Shown in pieces: positions 27,373 through 38,971 of a stretch of 64,000 nt of DNA; positions within the stretch are counted from its first letter, which is position 1, and every line of letters starts with the position of its first letter. The stretch is from assembly GCF_014645535.1 (NCBI RefSeq), contig NZ_BMLX01000002.1, positions 1-64,000 of the forward strand. Direction: 5' to 3'. Under the pieces are notes generated by a model, which worked only from the letters and a program-made list of their open reading frames with translations, was not told the DNA's origin and did not search any database. The translations under genes were made by a program, and so were the position numbers. The stretch is from Silvimonas iriomotensis. GTDB taxonomy: Bacteria; Pseudomonadota; Gammaproteobacteria; Burkholderiales; Chitinibacteraceae.

Positions 27373-30300
27373 TTAGCGGGCTCCTGCGCCACTTTGCGCG
27401 TCAAACGTCGTTTGTGCTTCGGCCCGGCCCAGACGGCGCAGACACCAGAAACGGAAACGATCCAGATACAGATACATGACAGGGGTGGTGTACAGCGTCA
27501 GCACCTGGCTGACCACAAGACCACCAACGATTGAAATGCCTAACGGCTGACGCAGTTCAGCGCCATCTCCCTGCCCCAGTGCCAGCGGAATGGCCCCGAG
27601 GATGGCCGCCATGGTGGTCATCATGATCGGGCGGAACCGCAGCAGGCAGGCGTGATAGATGGCATCACGCGATTTCATGCCTTGCTTGCGCTCCGCTTCC
27701 AGCGCGAAGTCGATCATCATGATGGCGTTCTTCTTGACGATCCCGATCAAAAGCAACACGCCAATCAAGGCCACGATGGTGAATTGCGTTTTGAACAGCA
27801 TCAGCGCCAGCAACGCCCCGACCCCGGCCGATGGCAGCGTGGACAGAATGGTGATCGGGTGCACGTAGCTCTCGTACAAGATGCCCAGCACGATATACAC
27901 GGCCACAATGGCTGCCAGGATCAACAAGGGTTGCGAGTTCTGCGATTGCTGGAACGCCGCCGCACTGCCGGCAAAGCTGCCGTGAATGGACGTCGGCACG
28001 CTCAGGCGGTTCATGGCGTCTTCAATGGCGACCTGCGCTTCAGACAAGGACGTACCCGGGTCCAGGTTGAACGAGATCGTCGCCGCCACAAACTCGCCCT
28101 GGTGGTTCACCGCCAGCGGCGTAAACGTCGGGCCGTAAGAGGCAATGGTCGACAACGGCACCTGCGCGCCGGCAGCGGTAATGATGTAGATATTCTTCAG
28201 CGCTTCCGGGCTTTGCCAGTACTGCGGCGCCACTTCCATAACCACGTGATACTGGTTCAGCGGCTGGTAAATGGTGGAGACCTGGCGCTGGCCAAAGGCG
28301 TCGTTGAGCACCTGATCGACCTGCGTCACGGTCAGCCCCAGCCGCGCCATGGCGTCACGGTTCAGCGTCAGCGTGGTCTGCAAACCTTTGTCCTGCTGGT
28401 CGGTGTTCACATCTTTCAGGATGTCCACATTGGCCAGCGCGGCCTGGATTTTCGGCTGCCATTCACGCAAGACCGCCAGATCATCCGCTTGCAGTGTGTA
28501 CTGGTACTGCGCGTTGGAACTGCGGCCCCCCACGCGGATATCCTGGACGGATTGCAAGAACAACTGCGCGCCGGGCTCGTTGGCCAGCTTGCCACGCAAG
28601 CGGGCGATCACGGCATCGGCAGAGATCTTGCGTTCGCTCAAAGGCTTGAGTGACACAAACATGAAACCGCTGTTGCGCTGACCGCCGCCGGTATACGCCG
28701 TCACCACATCCACGGCCGGATCGCTCTTCACGATCTGCACAAAGTCAGACACTTTCTGGCGCATGGCCTGGAAAGAAATGCTCTGGTCCGCCTGCACGTT
28801 GCCGATAATCCGGCCGGTGTCTTGCTGCGGGAAGAAGCCCTTGGGGATGACGATATACAAATAGACGTTCAGGAACACCGTGATCAGCAGGATCAGCATG
28901 GTCAGCGGGCCGTGACGCAGCACCCAGGCCAGCGAACGGCTGTAGCCCTTTTGCATGCCGTTGAACACGGCTTCACTCCAGCGATACAGCCGGCCATGCG
29001 TCTTGCGTTCCGGGCGCAACAAGCGCGAGCACATCATCGGCGTAGTGGTCAGCGAGACAATCAGCGACACCAGAATGGCCACCGACAGCGTCACCGCAAA
29101 CTCGCGGAACAAGCGGCCGATAATCCCGCCCATCATCAGAATGGGAATAAACACCGCCACCAGCGAAATACTCATGCTGATGACCGTAAAGCCCACTTCA
29201 CTGGCCCCGGCCATGGCGGCCTGGAAGGGTTTCATGCCTTCCTCGATATGCCGCGAGACGTTCTCCAGCACCACAATCGCGTCATCGACCACAAAGCCTG
29301 TGGCAATGGTGAGCGCCATCAACGAGAGGTTGTTCAGGCTGAATCCGCACAGGTACATGGCGGCAAACGTGGCGATCAGCGACACCGGCACAGCCACCGC
29401 CGGGATCAGCGTGGCGCGGCAGTTACGCAGGAACAGGAACACCACCAGAATCACCAGGAACACCGAGATCACCAGCGTGCGCTCGACTTCACTGAGCGAC
29501 GCGCGGATGGTCGGCGTGCGGTCCAGCGCGACATCTACCTGGATGGCGGCCGGAATCTGCGCTTCAAGACGCGGCAGTTCCTTGTAGACCCGGTCGACGG
29601 TCTCGATGATGTTGGCGCCCGGTTGCCGCCGCAAAATCAGCAGCACAGAAGGTTTGCCGTTGGCCGAGCCCGCGTTGCGCACATCCTGCACCGAGTCTTT
29701 GACCTCGGCCACGTCCGACAATCTCACCGCATTGCCGTTTTTGTAGCTGATGATCAGCGGCAGATATTCCTTGGCCGTTTTGGCCTGATCGCTGGCATAA
29801 ATCTGCCAGTGCCGGTCACCGTCTTCAGCAAACCCTTTGGGCCGGTTGGCATTGGCCGCCGCCAGCGTGGTGCGCACGGTTTCCAGCGAAATACCGTACT
29901 GGTTCAGTTGCGTCGGGTTGAGTTCCACGCGCACAGCGGGCAAAGAACTACCGCCCACATCCACCTGCCCCACCCCGTCGATCTGCGACAGTTTCTGCGC
30001 CAGGATGGTCGAGGCCGCGTCATACATCTGGCCCTGACTCATGGTTTTTGAGGTCAGCGCCAGAATCATGATCGGCGCATCAGCCGGGTTCACCTTGCGA
30101 TAAGTAGGATTACTGGGCATGCCGGTGGGCAGCAGGCTGCGTGCGGCATTGATGGCGGCTTGAACGTCGCGCGCGGCGCCGTTGATATCGCGATCCAGAT
30201 CAAACTGCAGCGTAATGCGGCTGGAGCCCAGCGAGCTGGACGACGTCATTTCCGTCACGCCGGCAATGCGCCCGAGCGCACGCTCCAGCGGCGTGGCCAC

Positions 30301-30486
30301 CGTGGCGGCCATGGTATCGGGCGAGGCGCCGGGCAAGCTGGCTGAAACCGAGATCGTCGGGTAATCCACCTGCGGCAGCGGCGATACCGGCAACAGCATG
30401 AACGAGACGATCCCCGCCAGCGCAATGCCAAAAGTCAGCAATGTGGTGGCGACAGGCCGCTTGATGAAAGTGGCAGAAAAGCTCAT
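27373..30486 (-). CDS. mdtC: RND multidrug efflux permease, MdtC type
   Basis: An inner-membrane proton/drug antiporter subunit of 1037 residues. It has 12 membrane helices with two large periplasmic loops. The proton-relay aspartates lie in TM4 ([16 protein letters not shown]), and the HAE-1 start [22 protein letters not shown] is typical of MdtC/MuxC. In E. coli MdtB and MdtC form a B2C heterotrimer. The start overlaps the mdtB stop by one base (TGATG). Confidence 0.94.
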   Translation of the reverse strand: MSFSATFIKRPVATTLLTFGIALAGIVSFMLLPVSPLPQVDYPTISVSASLPGASPDTMAATVATPLERALGRIAGVTEMTSSSSLGSSRITLQFDLDRDINGAARDVQAAINAARSLLPTGMPSNPTYRKVNPADAPIMILALTSKTMSQGQMYDAASTILAQKLSQIDGVGQVDVGGSSLPAVRVELNPTQLNQYGISLETVRTTLAAANANRPKGFAEDGDRHWQIYASDQAKTAKEYLPLIISYKNGNAVRLSDVAEVKDSVQDVRNAGSANGKPSVLLILRRQPGANIIETVDRVYKELPRLEAQIPAAIQVDVALDRTPTIRASLSEVERTLVISVFLVILVVFLFLRNCRATLIPAVAVPVSLIATFAAMYLCGFSLNNLSLMALTIATGFVVDDAIVVLENVSRHIEEGMKPFQAAMAGASEVGFTVISMSISLVAVFIPILMMGGIIGRLFREFAVTLSVAILVSLIVSLTTTPMMCSRLLRPERKTHGRLYRWSEAVFNGMQKGYSRSLAWVLRHGPLTMLILLITVFLNVYLYIVIPKGFFPQQDTGRIIGNVQADQSISFQAMRQKVSDFVQIVKSDPAVDVVTAYTGGGQRNSGFMFVSLKPLSERKISADAVIARLRGKLANEPGAQLFLQSVQDIRVGGRSSNAQYQYTLQADDLAVLREWQPKIQAALANVDILKDVNTDQQDKGLQTTLTLNRDAMARLGLTVTQVDQVLNDAFGQRQVSTIYQPLNQYHVVMEVAPQYWQSPEALKNIYIITAAGAQVPLSTIASYGPTFTPLAVNHQGEFVAATISFNLDPGTSLSEAQVAIEDAMNRLSVPTSIHGSFAGSAAAFQQSQNSQPLLILAAIVAVYIVLGILYESYVHPITILSTLPSAGVGALLALMLFKTQFTIVALIGVLLLIGIVKKNAIMMIDFALEAERKQGMKSRDAIYHACLLRFRPIMMTTMAAILGAIPLALGQGDGAELRQPLGISIVGGLVVSQVLTLYTTPVMYLYLDRFRFWCLRRLGRAEAQTTFDAQSGAGAR

Positions 30487-33400
30487 CAGCGCACGTCCGT
30501 CGAAGGCGTACTGACCTGACCGTTGCGGCGAGCTTTCCAGTCACGGAAACGGCCGCTGACACGATCAAACCACAGGTAGATGACCGGCGTGGTAAACAGC
30601 GTCAGCAACTGGCTGACCAGCAAACCGCCAACCATGGTCACACCCAGCGGGTGACGCAATTCCGCGCCTACGCCAGTACCCAGCATCAGCGGCAGCGCGC
30701 CCAGCAAGGCCGCCATGGTGGTCATCAGGATCGGCCGAAAGCGCAGCAGACACGCCTGGTAAATGGCCTCGCGCGGCGGCTTGCCTTCGTCACGCTCTGC
30801 CTGCAAGGCAAAGTCGATCATCATGATGGCGTTTTTCTTGACGATACCGATCAGCAACACAATGCCGATGATGGCAATCACCGATAGATCCGTACGCGCC
30901 AGCAGCAGCGCCAGCAGCGCGCCAATACCAGCCGAAGGCAGTGTCGAGAGGATGGTGATCGGGTGGATGTAGCTCTCATAGAGCACGCCCAGCACGATAT
31001 ACATGGTCACAATGGCGGCCAGAATCAGCCACAACTCGTTGGACAGCGCCGCCCGGAAGGCCAGCGCCGCACCCTGATAGCTGGTGGCGATCGAGATCGG
31101 CATGCCGATTTCTTTCTCGGCCTGATCAATCATCTGCACCGCTTCGCCCAGCGAGGCGCCCGAGGCCAGGTTGAACGACACCGTGGCCGACGGGAACTGC
31201 GCCAGGTGGTTGATCACCAGCGGCGTGTTCTGTTCCACCACGCGCGCCACGGCCGACAGCGGCACCTGCACGTTGTTGGTACCGGCCACATGCAGATCAT
31301 TCAGCGATTGCGGGCCGACCGCCTGATCGGGCGAGGCTTCCAGAATTACGCGGTACTGGTTGGCCTGGGTGTAGATGGTGGAGACCATGCGCTGGCCATA
31401 AGCGCTGTACAAGGCGTTATCGATGGCCGCCGGCGTAATGCCCAGGCGCCCGGCCGCATCGCGGTCGATATCGACATACGCTTGCAGACCTTTGTCCTGC
31501 ATGTCGCTGGCGACATCGGCCAGTTGCGGCAAGGCCGAGAGCTTGTCGACCAGTTTGGGAACCCAGGTAGACAGCTCGTTGATATCGGCTGTTTGCAGAG
31601 TGAACTGGTATTGCGTGCGCGCCACGCGGTCTTCAATGGTCAGGTCTTGCACCGGCTGCATGAACAGCGAAATACCCTGCACTTTGGCCACTTCCGGTTG
31701 CAGACGGCGAATGATCTCGCTGGCCGAGGACGAACGCTGATCATGCGCCTTGAGATTGATCAGCATGCGGCCGCTGTTCAGCGTGGCGTTGGTGCCATCC
31801 ACGCCGATGAACGAGGTCAGCGATTCGACATCCGGGTCTTTGAGGATCACATCGGCCAGTTGTTGCTGGCGGGCCGACATGGCTTCAAACGACACCGATT
31901 GCGACGCATCGGAAATCCCCTGGATAACGCCCGTATCCTGCACCGGGAAAAACCCCTTGGGCACGAACACGTACAACAGACCGGTAAGCACCACGGTGCC
32001 GACCGCGACAGCCAGCGTCAGGCGCTGGCGATCAAGCACCCAGGTCAGCCACTTGCCGTACTGGGCGATGACGCGATCAAAAAACGCGCCCACCCCGTGA
32101 TAGAACCTGCCCTGTTTTTCTTCCGGTACGTGCTTGAGCAACCGCGCGCACATCATCGGCGTGAGCGTCAGCGAGACTACCGCAGAGATCAGGATCGAGA
32201 CCGCCAGCGTGATGGCGAATTCCCGGAACAACCGGCCCACCACATCGCCCATGAACAGCAGCGGAATCAGCACGGCGATCAGCGAGAACGTCAGCGAAAT
32301 GATGGTGAAGCCAATCTGTTCCGCGCCCTTGAGCGCGGCGGTCATGGGTTCTTCGCCTTCTTCGATATAGCGCGCGATGTTCTCGATCATGACAATGGCG
32401 TCATCGACCACAAAACCGGTGGCAATGGTCAGCGCCATCAAGGTCAGGTTGTTGATGGAGAACCCGCACATGTACATCACGCCAAACGTACCCACCAGCG
32501 ACAACGGCACGGCCACGCTGGGGATGACGGTGGCCGAGACATTGCGCAAGAACACGAAGATGACCAGCACCACCAGCACAATCGCCAGCAAGAGCTCGTA
32601 CACCGTGTCAGTCACCGACGCGCGGATGGTGGTCGTGCGGTCCGTCAGCACTTGTACATCTACCGCGCCGGGCAGCGTGGCTTGCAGGGTCGGCAACAGT
32701 TTCTTGATGTTGTTGACCACCTGGATGACGTTGGCCCCTGGCTGACGCTGGATGTTCAGCAAAATGGCCGGTTTATCGTTGGCCCAGGCCGCCAGACGCG
32801 AGTTCTCTGCGCCATCAACAATAGTGGCCACATCAGACAAACGGATCGCCGCGCCATTCTTGTACGCCAGCACCAGGCTGTTGTACTCGGCTGCGCTCTT
32901 GAGCTGGTCATTGGCGTCGATGGTCGAGGCCCGCATCGGGCCATCAAAACTGCCCTTGGCCTGATTGGTATTGGCGTTGCCGATGGCGGTGCGTACGTCT
33001 TCGATATTAAGCCCGTACGACGCCAGTTGCTTGGGATTGGCCTGAATGCGCACGGCCGGGCGCTGGCCGCCCGACAAGCTGACCAGACCGACCCCCGGCA
33101 CTTGCGAAATCTTCTGCGCCAGCCGGGTATCCACCAGGTCTTCAACCTTGGGCAAGGTCATGGTGCCGCTGGTAATGGCCAGCGTCATGATCGGCGTATC
33201 GGCCGGGTTCACCTTGCTGTAGATCGGCGGCATGGGCAGATCGGTCGGCAGCAGGTTGCTGGCGGCATTGATGGCGGCCTGGACTTCCTGCTCGGCCACA
33301 TCCAGCCCCAGCGAGAGGTCAAACTGCAGCGTAATGACCGAGGCCCCGCCCGAGTTCACCGACGACATCTGCGACAGGCCCGGCATCTGGCCGAACTGGC

Positions 33401-33605
33401 GCTCCAGCGGCGCGGTAATGGATGACGTGGTGACATCCGGGCTGGCGCCCGGATACAGCGTGACCACCTGAATGGTCGGGTAGTCGACTTCCGGCAAGGC
33501 GGAAATCGGCAAAAAGCGCATGGCCACAAGGCCGGCCAGCAAGATGGCAACCATCAGCAAAGAGGTGGCCACCGGGCGCAAGATAAACAAACGTGACGGA
33601 TTCAT
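30486..33605 (-). CDS. mdtB: RND multidrug efflux permease, MdtB type
   Basis: The second permease subunit, 1039 residues, paralogous to the downstream mdtC. The start [25 protein letters not shown], the TM4 pair in [16 protein letters not shown] and the C-terminal [12 protein letters not shown] are typical of MdtB/MuxB. Its position directly after mdtA decides the B rather than C label. It would assemble with MdtC and link to MdtA and the outer-membrane channel to expel drugs, bile salts or flavonoid-like compounds; the substrate is not deducible. Confidence 0.94.
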   Translation of the reverse strand: MNPSRLFILRPVATSLLMVAILLAGLVAMRFLPISALPEVDYPTIQVVTLYPGASPDVTTSSITAPLERQFGQMPGLSQMSSVNSGGASVITLQFDLSLGLDVAEQEVQAAINAASNLLPTDLPMPPIYSKVNPADTPIMTLAITSGTMTLPKVEDLVDTRLAQKISQVPGVGLVSLSGGQRPAVRIQANPKQLASYGLNIEDVRTAIGNANTNQAKGSFDGPMRASTIDANDQLKSAAEYNSLVLAYKNGAAIRLSDVATIVDGAENSRLAAWANDKPAILLNIQRQPGANVIQVVNNIKKLLPTLQATLPGAVDVQVLTDRTTTIRASVTDTVYELLLAIVLVVLVIFVFLRNVSATVIPSVAVPLSLVGTFGVMYMCGFSINNLTLMALTIATGFVVDDAIVMIENIARYIEEGEEPMTAALKGAEQIGFTIISLTFSLIAVLIPLLFMGDVVGRLFREFAITLAVSILISAVVSLTLTPMMCARLLKHVPEEKQGRFYHGVGAFFDRVIAQYGKWLTWVLDRQRLTLAVAVGTVVLTGLLYVFVPKGFFPVQDTGVIQGISDASQSVSFEAMSARQQQLADVILKDPDVESLTSFIGVDGTNATLNSGRMLINLKAHDQRSSSASEIIRRLQPEVAKVQGISLFMQPVQDLTIEDRVARTQYQFTLQTADINELSTWVPKLVDKLSALPQLADVASDMQDKGLQAYVDIDRDAAGRLGITPAAIDNALYSAYGQRMVSTIYTQANQYRVILEASPDQAVGPQSLNDLHVAGTNNVQVPLSAVARVVEQNTPLVINHLAQFPSATVSFNLASGASLGEAVQMIDQAEKEIGMPISIATSYQGAALAFRAALSNELWLILAAIVTMYIVLGVLYESYIHPITILSTLPSAGIGALLALLLARTDLSVIAIIGIVLLIGIVKKNAIMMIDFALQAERDEGKPPREAIYQACLLRFRPILMTTMAALLGALPLMLGTGVGAELRHPLGVTMVGGLLVSQLLTLFTTPVIYLWFDRVSGRFRDWKARRNGQVSTPSTDVR

Positions 33606-33693
33606 ACGGGATTCTCAGACAGACCCACGGGCAGCATGGCAAGCACAGCGAAGCCCGGATCACACTGTGAATACAGGGTTCCGGGCATGTTCG

Positions 33694-35010
33694 TTACTCC
33701 TGGCTTTGCCTGTGCCGCCAGGCACCGCTGGCACCACTGGCGTGTTTGCCATGCGGCCGGCTGCCATTGCGGGCGCCCGGCTTCATGCCGGCTACACCGC
33801 TGGCGTTGGGCGAGATCACCTCAACCGGCGAGCCATCCTTGAGCTTGTCGCCGCCATCAATCACCACCACTTCACCCGGTTTCACGCCGGATTCCACGCC
33901 CACGTTTTCGCCATCCACCGGCCCCAGCTTGATCGGGCGCGCTTCCACCGACTGGTCCTGCCCCACCACAAACACAAACGTGCCGCTGGTGCCGCGCTGA
34001 ACCGCCGCGCTGGGAATGAGGGTCGCGTCGTGCCGGGTTTCGACCAGCAGGCGCGCATTCACAAACTGGTTGGGGAACAGCGAACCATCTTCATTCGCGA
34101 AGCTGGCCTTGAGCTTGAGCGTGCCGGTGGTGGTGTCGATCTGGTTATCGACCGTCAGCAACTTACCGCTGGCCAGCTTGATCTGCTGACCACGATCAAA
34201 GGCATCCACCGGCAAGGTGTTGCCCTTGTTCAATTGCGCCAGCACGCCTGACAAGGTGGTTTCCGGAATCGTGAACAGCACGGAAATCGGTGTGACCTGG
34301 TTGATGATCACAAGGCCATTGGTATCGGTGGCGTGAATCATGTTGCCCGGATCAACCTGGCGCAGACCCACCCGGCCCGGTGCCGGTGCGGTCACGCGGG
34401 TATAGGACAACTGCAGTCTGGCGCTATCCACGGCGGCCTGATCTGCCTTGACGGTGCCCTGATATTGCTTCACCAGCGCGGTCTGCTGGTCAACCTGCTG
34501 CTTGCTGATCGACTCTTGCGTCAGCAGCGTCTGATAGCGGGTCAGATCTTGCTGGGCACCCAGCAACTGGGCTTGATCGCGCACCAGCTGGCCTTCTGCC
34601 TGGGCGACGGCAACGGCGAACGGCGCGGGGTCGATCTGGGCCAGTACCTGCCCTTCTTTCACGATCTGGCCTTCGGTGAAAAACACCTTCTGCAGCAAAC
34701 CATCCACGCGGCTGTGCACCGTGACATTGTTGGCCGGTGTCACCGTGCCAAGGCCAGTCAGATACACATTCAGATCACCAGAGATCACCTTGCGGGCCTG
34801 AACCGGCATGGGTGCGCCACCCGGGCCGCCCATGCCACCGCCACGGCGGCCACCACCGGCCTGTGCGGCTGCACCTGGTTTGGCGTGGGTAATGAAGTAA
34901 CCCCCGACGCCAATCACGACCACTGCGGCCAGCAACCAGGGCCAGACAGCGCGGCGGCGCGGGGTGGGATCAGAAGAGGAGGAAGCGGGTTGGTGCGGGT
35001 CTGCAGACAT
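33694..35010 (-). CDS. mdtA: RND efflux periplasmic adaptor, MdtA type
   Basis: A membrane-fusion protein of 438 residues. It has an N-terminal membrane anchor (about 24-44), then a Gly-rich linker (GGGRRGGGMGGPGG). After this come the biotinyl-lipoyl-like half motif (NNVTVHSRVDGLLQKVFFTEGQ), a long coiled hairpin (about 140-215), and beta-barrel and membrane-proximal domains. The first gene of the four-gene operon. The start MSADPHQ at 35010 precedes the anchor; the frame is open further upstream without similarity. The C-terminal tail is basic. Confidence 0.92.
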   Translation of the reverse strand: MSADPHQPASSSSDPTPRRRAVWPWLLAAVVVIGVGGYFITHAKPGAAAQAGGGRRGGGMGGPGGAPMPVQARKVISGDLNVYLTGLGTVTPANNVTVHSRVDGLLQKVFFTEGQIVKEGQVLAQIDPAPFAVAVAQAEGQLVRDQAQLLGAQQDLTRYQTLLTQESISKQQVDQQTALVKQYQGTVKADQAAVDSARLQLSYTRVTAPAPGRVGLRQVDPGNMIHATDTNGLVIINQVTPISVLFTIPETTLSGVLAQLNKGNTLPVDAFDRGQQIKLASGKLLTVDNQIDTTTGTLKLKASFANEDGSLFPNQFVNARLLVETRHDATLIPSAAVQRGTSGTFVFVVGQDQSVEARPIKLGPVDGENVGVESGVKPGEVVVIDGGDKLKDGSPVEVISPNASGVAGMKPGARNGSRPHGKHASGASGAWRHRQSQE

Positions 35011-35439
35011 GGGAAATCCAGTTTTTATCCGGTATGGCTGATCGGTCAGGTCTTGTCGTGCCGCCGCCTGGGGCTGGAACACAGGCAACTGGCGGAAGAA
35101 TTTGCGCGGGCCGCTGTTTCAACGTCAGCATCTGTGCACGATCCCGTCACACCCCTCCTGCGCCAACGCAACAAACAGCCACGGCGGCAAGTCTGCCGGA
35201 ATTTGACTTAAGCCAGGGTTAGCCAAAAGTAAAAAATGTGTAAAGGCACTGGCGAGCCGGCGTTCTCATTGTAGAAGCGGGCTGGCGGCGTGTTGTTGCG
35301 CTGCACCAGAGGTGCGCCGCAGGAAAACCGACAACTGTACATACGCACGGTTACAGGCGCTGGTCATCGCGCGGGTGGCCAGGCACGTTGAATACACGTA
35401 AACCAGGCCCATCTGCCGGCCTTGCAAGGATACCCGTCC
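35011..35439. other. Divergent intergenic region, mdtA / DUF1800
   Basis: About 430 bases with no supported gene. It must contain the promoters for the efflux operon and for the DUF1800/DUF1501 pair. An AT-rich run near 35220-35245 is the likeliest promoter zone for mdtA, but I could not pick a well-spaced -35/-10 pair. Confidence 0.4.
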
Positions 35440-36963
35440 ATGCCGTTGACCCGCCCGCTACCCTTGCTGGCACTGACCATTGCGCTGATCAGCAGCCCGG
35501 CGCTGGCAGCCGATGCCGGCGCGACCCTGTCGCAGCCTGATCTGGACTGGCTGCAACGCGTCACCTGGGGCGTGGATGCCGCCACCGTTGCCCGGTTCCA
35601 TCAACTGGGCCGTAGCGGTTTTCTGGATGAACAACTCCACCCGCAAGGCGATGAGCGCCTGCCCGCCGCAGTCAAACAACAGATTGCCGCACTGGATATC
35701 ACCCGCCAGACTCCGCTGAACTACGAAGCACAGTATCGCGCGCTGAACGAGCAGCAAAAAAACGCGGCGACTGACGAAGACAAGCAAGCCTTGCAAAAAG
35801 CCCGCAACGATCTGGGCAACAACACCATCAACCAGGCCATGCAGCGCCATCTGCTGCGCGCGCTGTATTCGCCCGACCAGTTGCAAGAGCGCATGACGTG
35901 GTTCTGGCTGAACCATTTCAGTGTGTTTGCCGGCAAAAACAACCTGCGCACGCTGATACCGGATTACGAAGAATCCGCCATCCGCCCGCATGCGCTGGGG
36001 CATTTTCGCGACCTGTTGACCGCCACCATGCAAAGCCCGGCCATGCTGGTGTATCTGGATAACGCCCAGAACGCCGCCGGCCGCATCAACGAAAACTACG
36101 CGCGCGAGATCATGGAGCTGCACACCATGGGCGTGGGCAGCGGCTACAGCCAGCAAGACGTGCAGGAACTGGCGCGCATCCTGACCGGCCTTGGCGTGGA
36201 CTACAACACCGACAACCCGCGCCTGAAGCCGGAATTGATGCCACTGCTGGTGCGCGACGGCGCGTTTGAGTTCAACCCGCAGCGGCATGATTTCGGCAAC
36301 AAGACTTTTCTGGGCCAGAGCATTGCCGGCAAAGGCTTTGCCGAGATCAACCAGGTGGCCGCCATTCTGGCCAGCCAGCCGGCCACCGCCCGTTTTGTCA
36401 GCCGGCGCATGGCCACTTACTTCATGGCGCAAACCCCGCCAGAACGCGTGGTTGATGACATGGCCCGCACCTGGCAACACAGCGATGGCGATCTATCCGC
36501 CGTGCTCAAGGCGCTGCTGACCAGCAAGGATTTCACTGCCTCTTTGGGCAAGCAGTTCAAAGACCCCATGGCCTATACGCTCAGCGCCTTGCGGCTGGCC
36601 TATGACGGCCGCCAGATCATCAACCTGCGCCCGGAAATCAACTGGCTGTATGGCCTGGGCGAGCCCTTGTATGGCCGCCTTACGCCTGATGGCTATCCGC
36701 TCACGGCCGAGGCATGGTCCAGCTCTGGCCAGATGGTCAAACGCTTTGAAATTGCCCGCGCCATCGGCTCTGGCAACGCCGGTTTGTTTGACTTGCCTGA
36801 CGGCACCAAGGGCAGCGGGTTTCCCATGCTGACCAACCGGTTGTACTACCAGGTCTTCGACCCCTATGTCAGCGGCAATACGCGCAACGCGCTGACCCAG
36901 GCCAACTCGCAGCAAGAATGGAACATGCTGCTGCTCTCGTCCCCGGAGTTCATGTATGACTGA
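35440..36963 (+). CDS. DUF1800 family exported protein
   Basis: 507 residues with a Sec signal (MPLTRPLPLLALTIALISSPALAA). The mature part is helical and carries the family signatures RMTWFWLNHFSVFAGK, NENYAREIMELHTMGV, FNPQRHDFGNKTFLG and GYPLTAEAWSS. DUF1800 proteins usually come with a DUF1501 partner, as here. Their function is unknown, though links to exopolysaccharide or cell-surface processes have been proposed. AGGA lies nine bases before the ATG at 35440. The 3' end overlaps the next gene by eight bases. Confidence 0.9.
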   Translation: MPLTRPLPLLALTIALISSPALAADAGATLSQPDLDWLQRVTWGVDAATVARFHQLGRSGFLDEQLHPQGDERLPAAVKQQIAALDITRQTPLNYEAQYRALNEQQKNAATDEDKQALQKARNDLGNNTINQAMQRHLLRALYSPDQLQERMTWFWLNHFSVFAGKNNLRTLIPDYEESAIRPHALGHFRDLLTATMQSPAMLVYLDNAQNAAGRINENYAREIMELHTMGVGSGYSQQDVQELARILTGLGVDYNTDNPRLKPELMPLLVRDGAFEFNPQRHDFGNKTFLGQSIAGKGFAEINQVAAILASQPATARFVSRRMATYFMAQTPPERVVDDMARTWQHSDGDLSAVLKALLTSKDFTASLGKQFKDPMAYTLSALRLAYDGRQIINLRPEINWLYGLGEPLYGRLTPDGYPLTAEAWSSSGQMVKRFEIARAIGSGNAGLFDLPDGTKGSGFPMLTNRLYYQVFDPYVSGNTRNALTQANSQQEWNMLLLSSPEFMYD

Positions 36964-38164
36964 CCGGCATGATGATGTCCAGGCAGACCGCCGCCGCTTG
37001 CTGCAATGGCTGGGCGCAGGTGCGGCCGCCAGTACGCTGACGTGGTCGGGCAAGCTCTTTGCCGCGGCCAGCAATACCGACACGCGCTTTTTGCTGGTGT
37101 TTCTGCGCGGCGGTTATGACGCCAACAGCCTGCTGGTGCCGGTCAACAGCGCGGATTACTACAGCGTGCGCCCCAATATCGCCATCAGCAAAACCGACGC
37201 CCTGGCACTAAGCAACGACTGGGGCCTGCACCCGGCGCTGAAAGATTCGCTCTACCCATTGTGGCAACGCTCGGAAATCGCCTTTGTGCCTTTTGCCGGC
37301 ACCGACGACCTGACCCGCAGTCATTTTGAAACCCAGGACAGCATTGAACTGGGCCAACCCACCAGCGGCCACCGCAATTACCAGAGCGGCTTCATGAACC
37401 GTCTGGCCCAGCAAATCCAGGGCGTACCGGCGATCTCTTTCACCGGCACCCTGCCCGTGTGCTGCACCGGCCCGGTGAACATTCCCAACGTGGCCTTGCA
37501 AGACGCCAACCGCGCGCCGTTTGACGAGCGCCAGAGCAAACTGCTGGCTGCCATGTATGACAACCACCCGCTGGGCGCGCAAGTCAAAGAAGGGCTGAAC
37601 CTGCGCCAGGGCGTAGCCAGAATGCTGCAGGATGAAATGACCGCCGCCAATCGTGGCGCAGTCTCTACCCGCGGCTTTGAAGACCAGGCCCGCCGCATGG
37701 GCCGGCTGATGCGCGAGCAATACCGCCTGGGGTTTGTGGATGTAGGCGGCTGGGATACCCACGTTAACCAGGGCAACGCCAACGGCGCGCTGGCCAACAA
37801 CCTCAATAGTCTGGGCAAGGGTCTTGCGGCATTTGCGCAGGAATCTGGCGAGGCCTGGAACAAGACGGTGGTGGTCGTGGTGTCTGAATTTGGCCGCACC
37901 TTCCGCGAAAACGGCAACAAAGGCACCGATCACGGTCATGGCAGCGTGTACTGGGTGCTGGGCGGCGGCATTCACGGCGGGCAGATTGCCGGCGAACAGC
38001 AAGAGGTCTCGATCCCCAAACTGTTTCAGAACCGCGACTGGCCGGTGCTGAACGACTACCGTGCCATGCTGGGCGGGATGTTTACCCATATGTACGGGTT
38101 TAACAGCCAGCAGCTGGAGGCGGTTTTCCCGGGGGTGAAGCCGGTTGATTTGAAGCTGGTTTGA
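36956..38164 (+). CDS. DUF1501 family exported protein (Tat-type signal)
   Basis: 402 residues with a twin-arginine-like N-terminus (ADRRRLLQWLGAGAAASTL), implying export in folded form. DUF1501 proteins belong to the alkaline-phosphatase/sulfatase-like fold. Conserved blocks seen are RFLLVFLRGGYDANSLLVP, HFETQDSIELGQ, GFVDVGGWDTHVNQG, VVVSEFGRTFREN and GTDHGHGSVYWVLGG, with the Asp/His residues expected of metal ligands. It starts inside the DUF1800 gene (ATGACTGA), so the two are translationally coupled. Confidence 0.9.
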   Translation: MTDRHDDVQADRRRLLQWLGAGAAASTLTWSGKLFAAASNTDTRFLLVFLRGGYDANSLLVPVNSADYYSVRPNIAISKTDALALSNDWGLHPALKDSLYPLWQRSEIAFVPFAGTDDLTRSHFETQDSIELGQPTSGHRNYQSGFMNRLAQQIQGVPAISFTGTLPVCCTGPVNIPNVALQDANRAPFDERQSKLLAAMYDNHPLGAQVKEGLNLRQGVARMLQDEMTAANRGAVSTRGFEDQARRMGRLMREQYRLGFVDVGGWDTHVNQGNANGALANNLNSLGKGLAAFAQESGEAWNKTVVVVVSEFGRTFRENGNKGTDHGHGSVYWVLGGGIHGGQIAGEQQEVSIPKLFQNRDWPVLNDYRAMLGGMFTHMYGFNSQQLEAVFPGVKPVDLKLV

Positions 38165-38310
38165 TTTTCGGGTGCGGGGGCCGGCTGGCTTCCGGCCCCG
38201 GCCGCAATGACGAACCAGCAGCACCAGCGCCCCGATCCACCCTGCCCACGCCTTGGCCGCCAGGCTAAAATAAGCTATCGCCTCCAATCTGCCGCCAGCG
38301 CAAAGCAACC

Positions 38311-38958
38311 ATGAACAGCCCCCGCAAAGCCCCCACCTTTGAAACCATCAGCATCAACGGCCCGGCCGGCAAACTCGAATGCCTCAAGCTTGAATCCGCC
38401 CTGCCCGAGACCCGTGGTATTGCGCTGGTTGCCCACCCCAATCCGCTCGAAGGCGGCACCTTTACCAACAAGATTGTCACCACGCTGGCCAAAACTCTCT
38501 CTCGCCTGGGTTACGTGGCGTACTGCCCTAACCTGCGCGGCGTCGGCAACTCGGAAGGCGAACATGCTTACGGCAAGGAAGAGCCCGACGACATGGCCGC
38601 CGTGCTGGCCCAGGCCCGTGCAGAAAACCCCGGCGTGAGCGGCCTTGTGCTGTCAGGGTTTTCGTTCGGCACGTATGTGCAATCGCAATTTCGCCAGCGC
38701 CTCTCTGATGATGAAGTTGAAGGCATGATCCTGATCGGCCCTTCGGTTACCCGCCAGGCGTTCCCCAATGTGCCGGCCGATACCATCATCATTCATGGTG
38801 AACAGGACGAAGTGGTCGACCTGCACCGCGTTTTCGACTGGGCGCGGCCACAGCAACTGCCGGTCATTGTTGTGCCCGGCGTGGGGCATTTTTTCCATGG
38901 CCGGCTGACGCAACTGGCAGATCTGGTTGATCGCGAATGGCGCATCCGGCTGCTGTAA
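38311..38958 (+). CDS. Alpha/beta hydrolase (YfhR/DUF-type small serine hydrolase)
   Basis: 215 residues, cytosolic. It has the HPNPLEGGTFTNK oxyanion-loop segment typical of a conserved proteobacterial hydrolase family, the nucleophile in SGFSFGTYVQ, an acidic residue in IHGEQDEVV and the catalytic His in GVGHFFHGRL. The substrate is unknown. The next gene starts 13 bases later and is probably cotranscribed. Confidence 0.88.
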   Translation: MNSPRKAPTFETISINGPAGKLECLKLESALPETRGIALVAHPNPLEGGTFTNKIVTTLAKTLSRLGYVAYCPNLRGVGNSEGEHAYGKEEPDDMAAVLAQARAENPGVSGLVLSGFSFGTYVQSQFRQRLSDDEVEGMILIGPSVTRQAFPNVPADTIIIHGEQDEVVDLHRVFDWARPQQLPVIVVPGVGHFFHGRLTQLADLVDREWRIRLL

Positions 38959-38971
38959 TGCCCACACCCGC

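Noticed and set aside
27652-33425. Long plus-strand frames (up to 820 codons) opposite the RND genes
   Set aside because: They are antisense to well-conserved mdtB and mdtC, rich in His, Arg and Gln as expected for shadows of GC-rich genes, and match no family.
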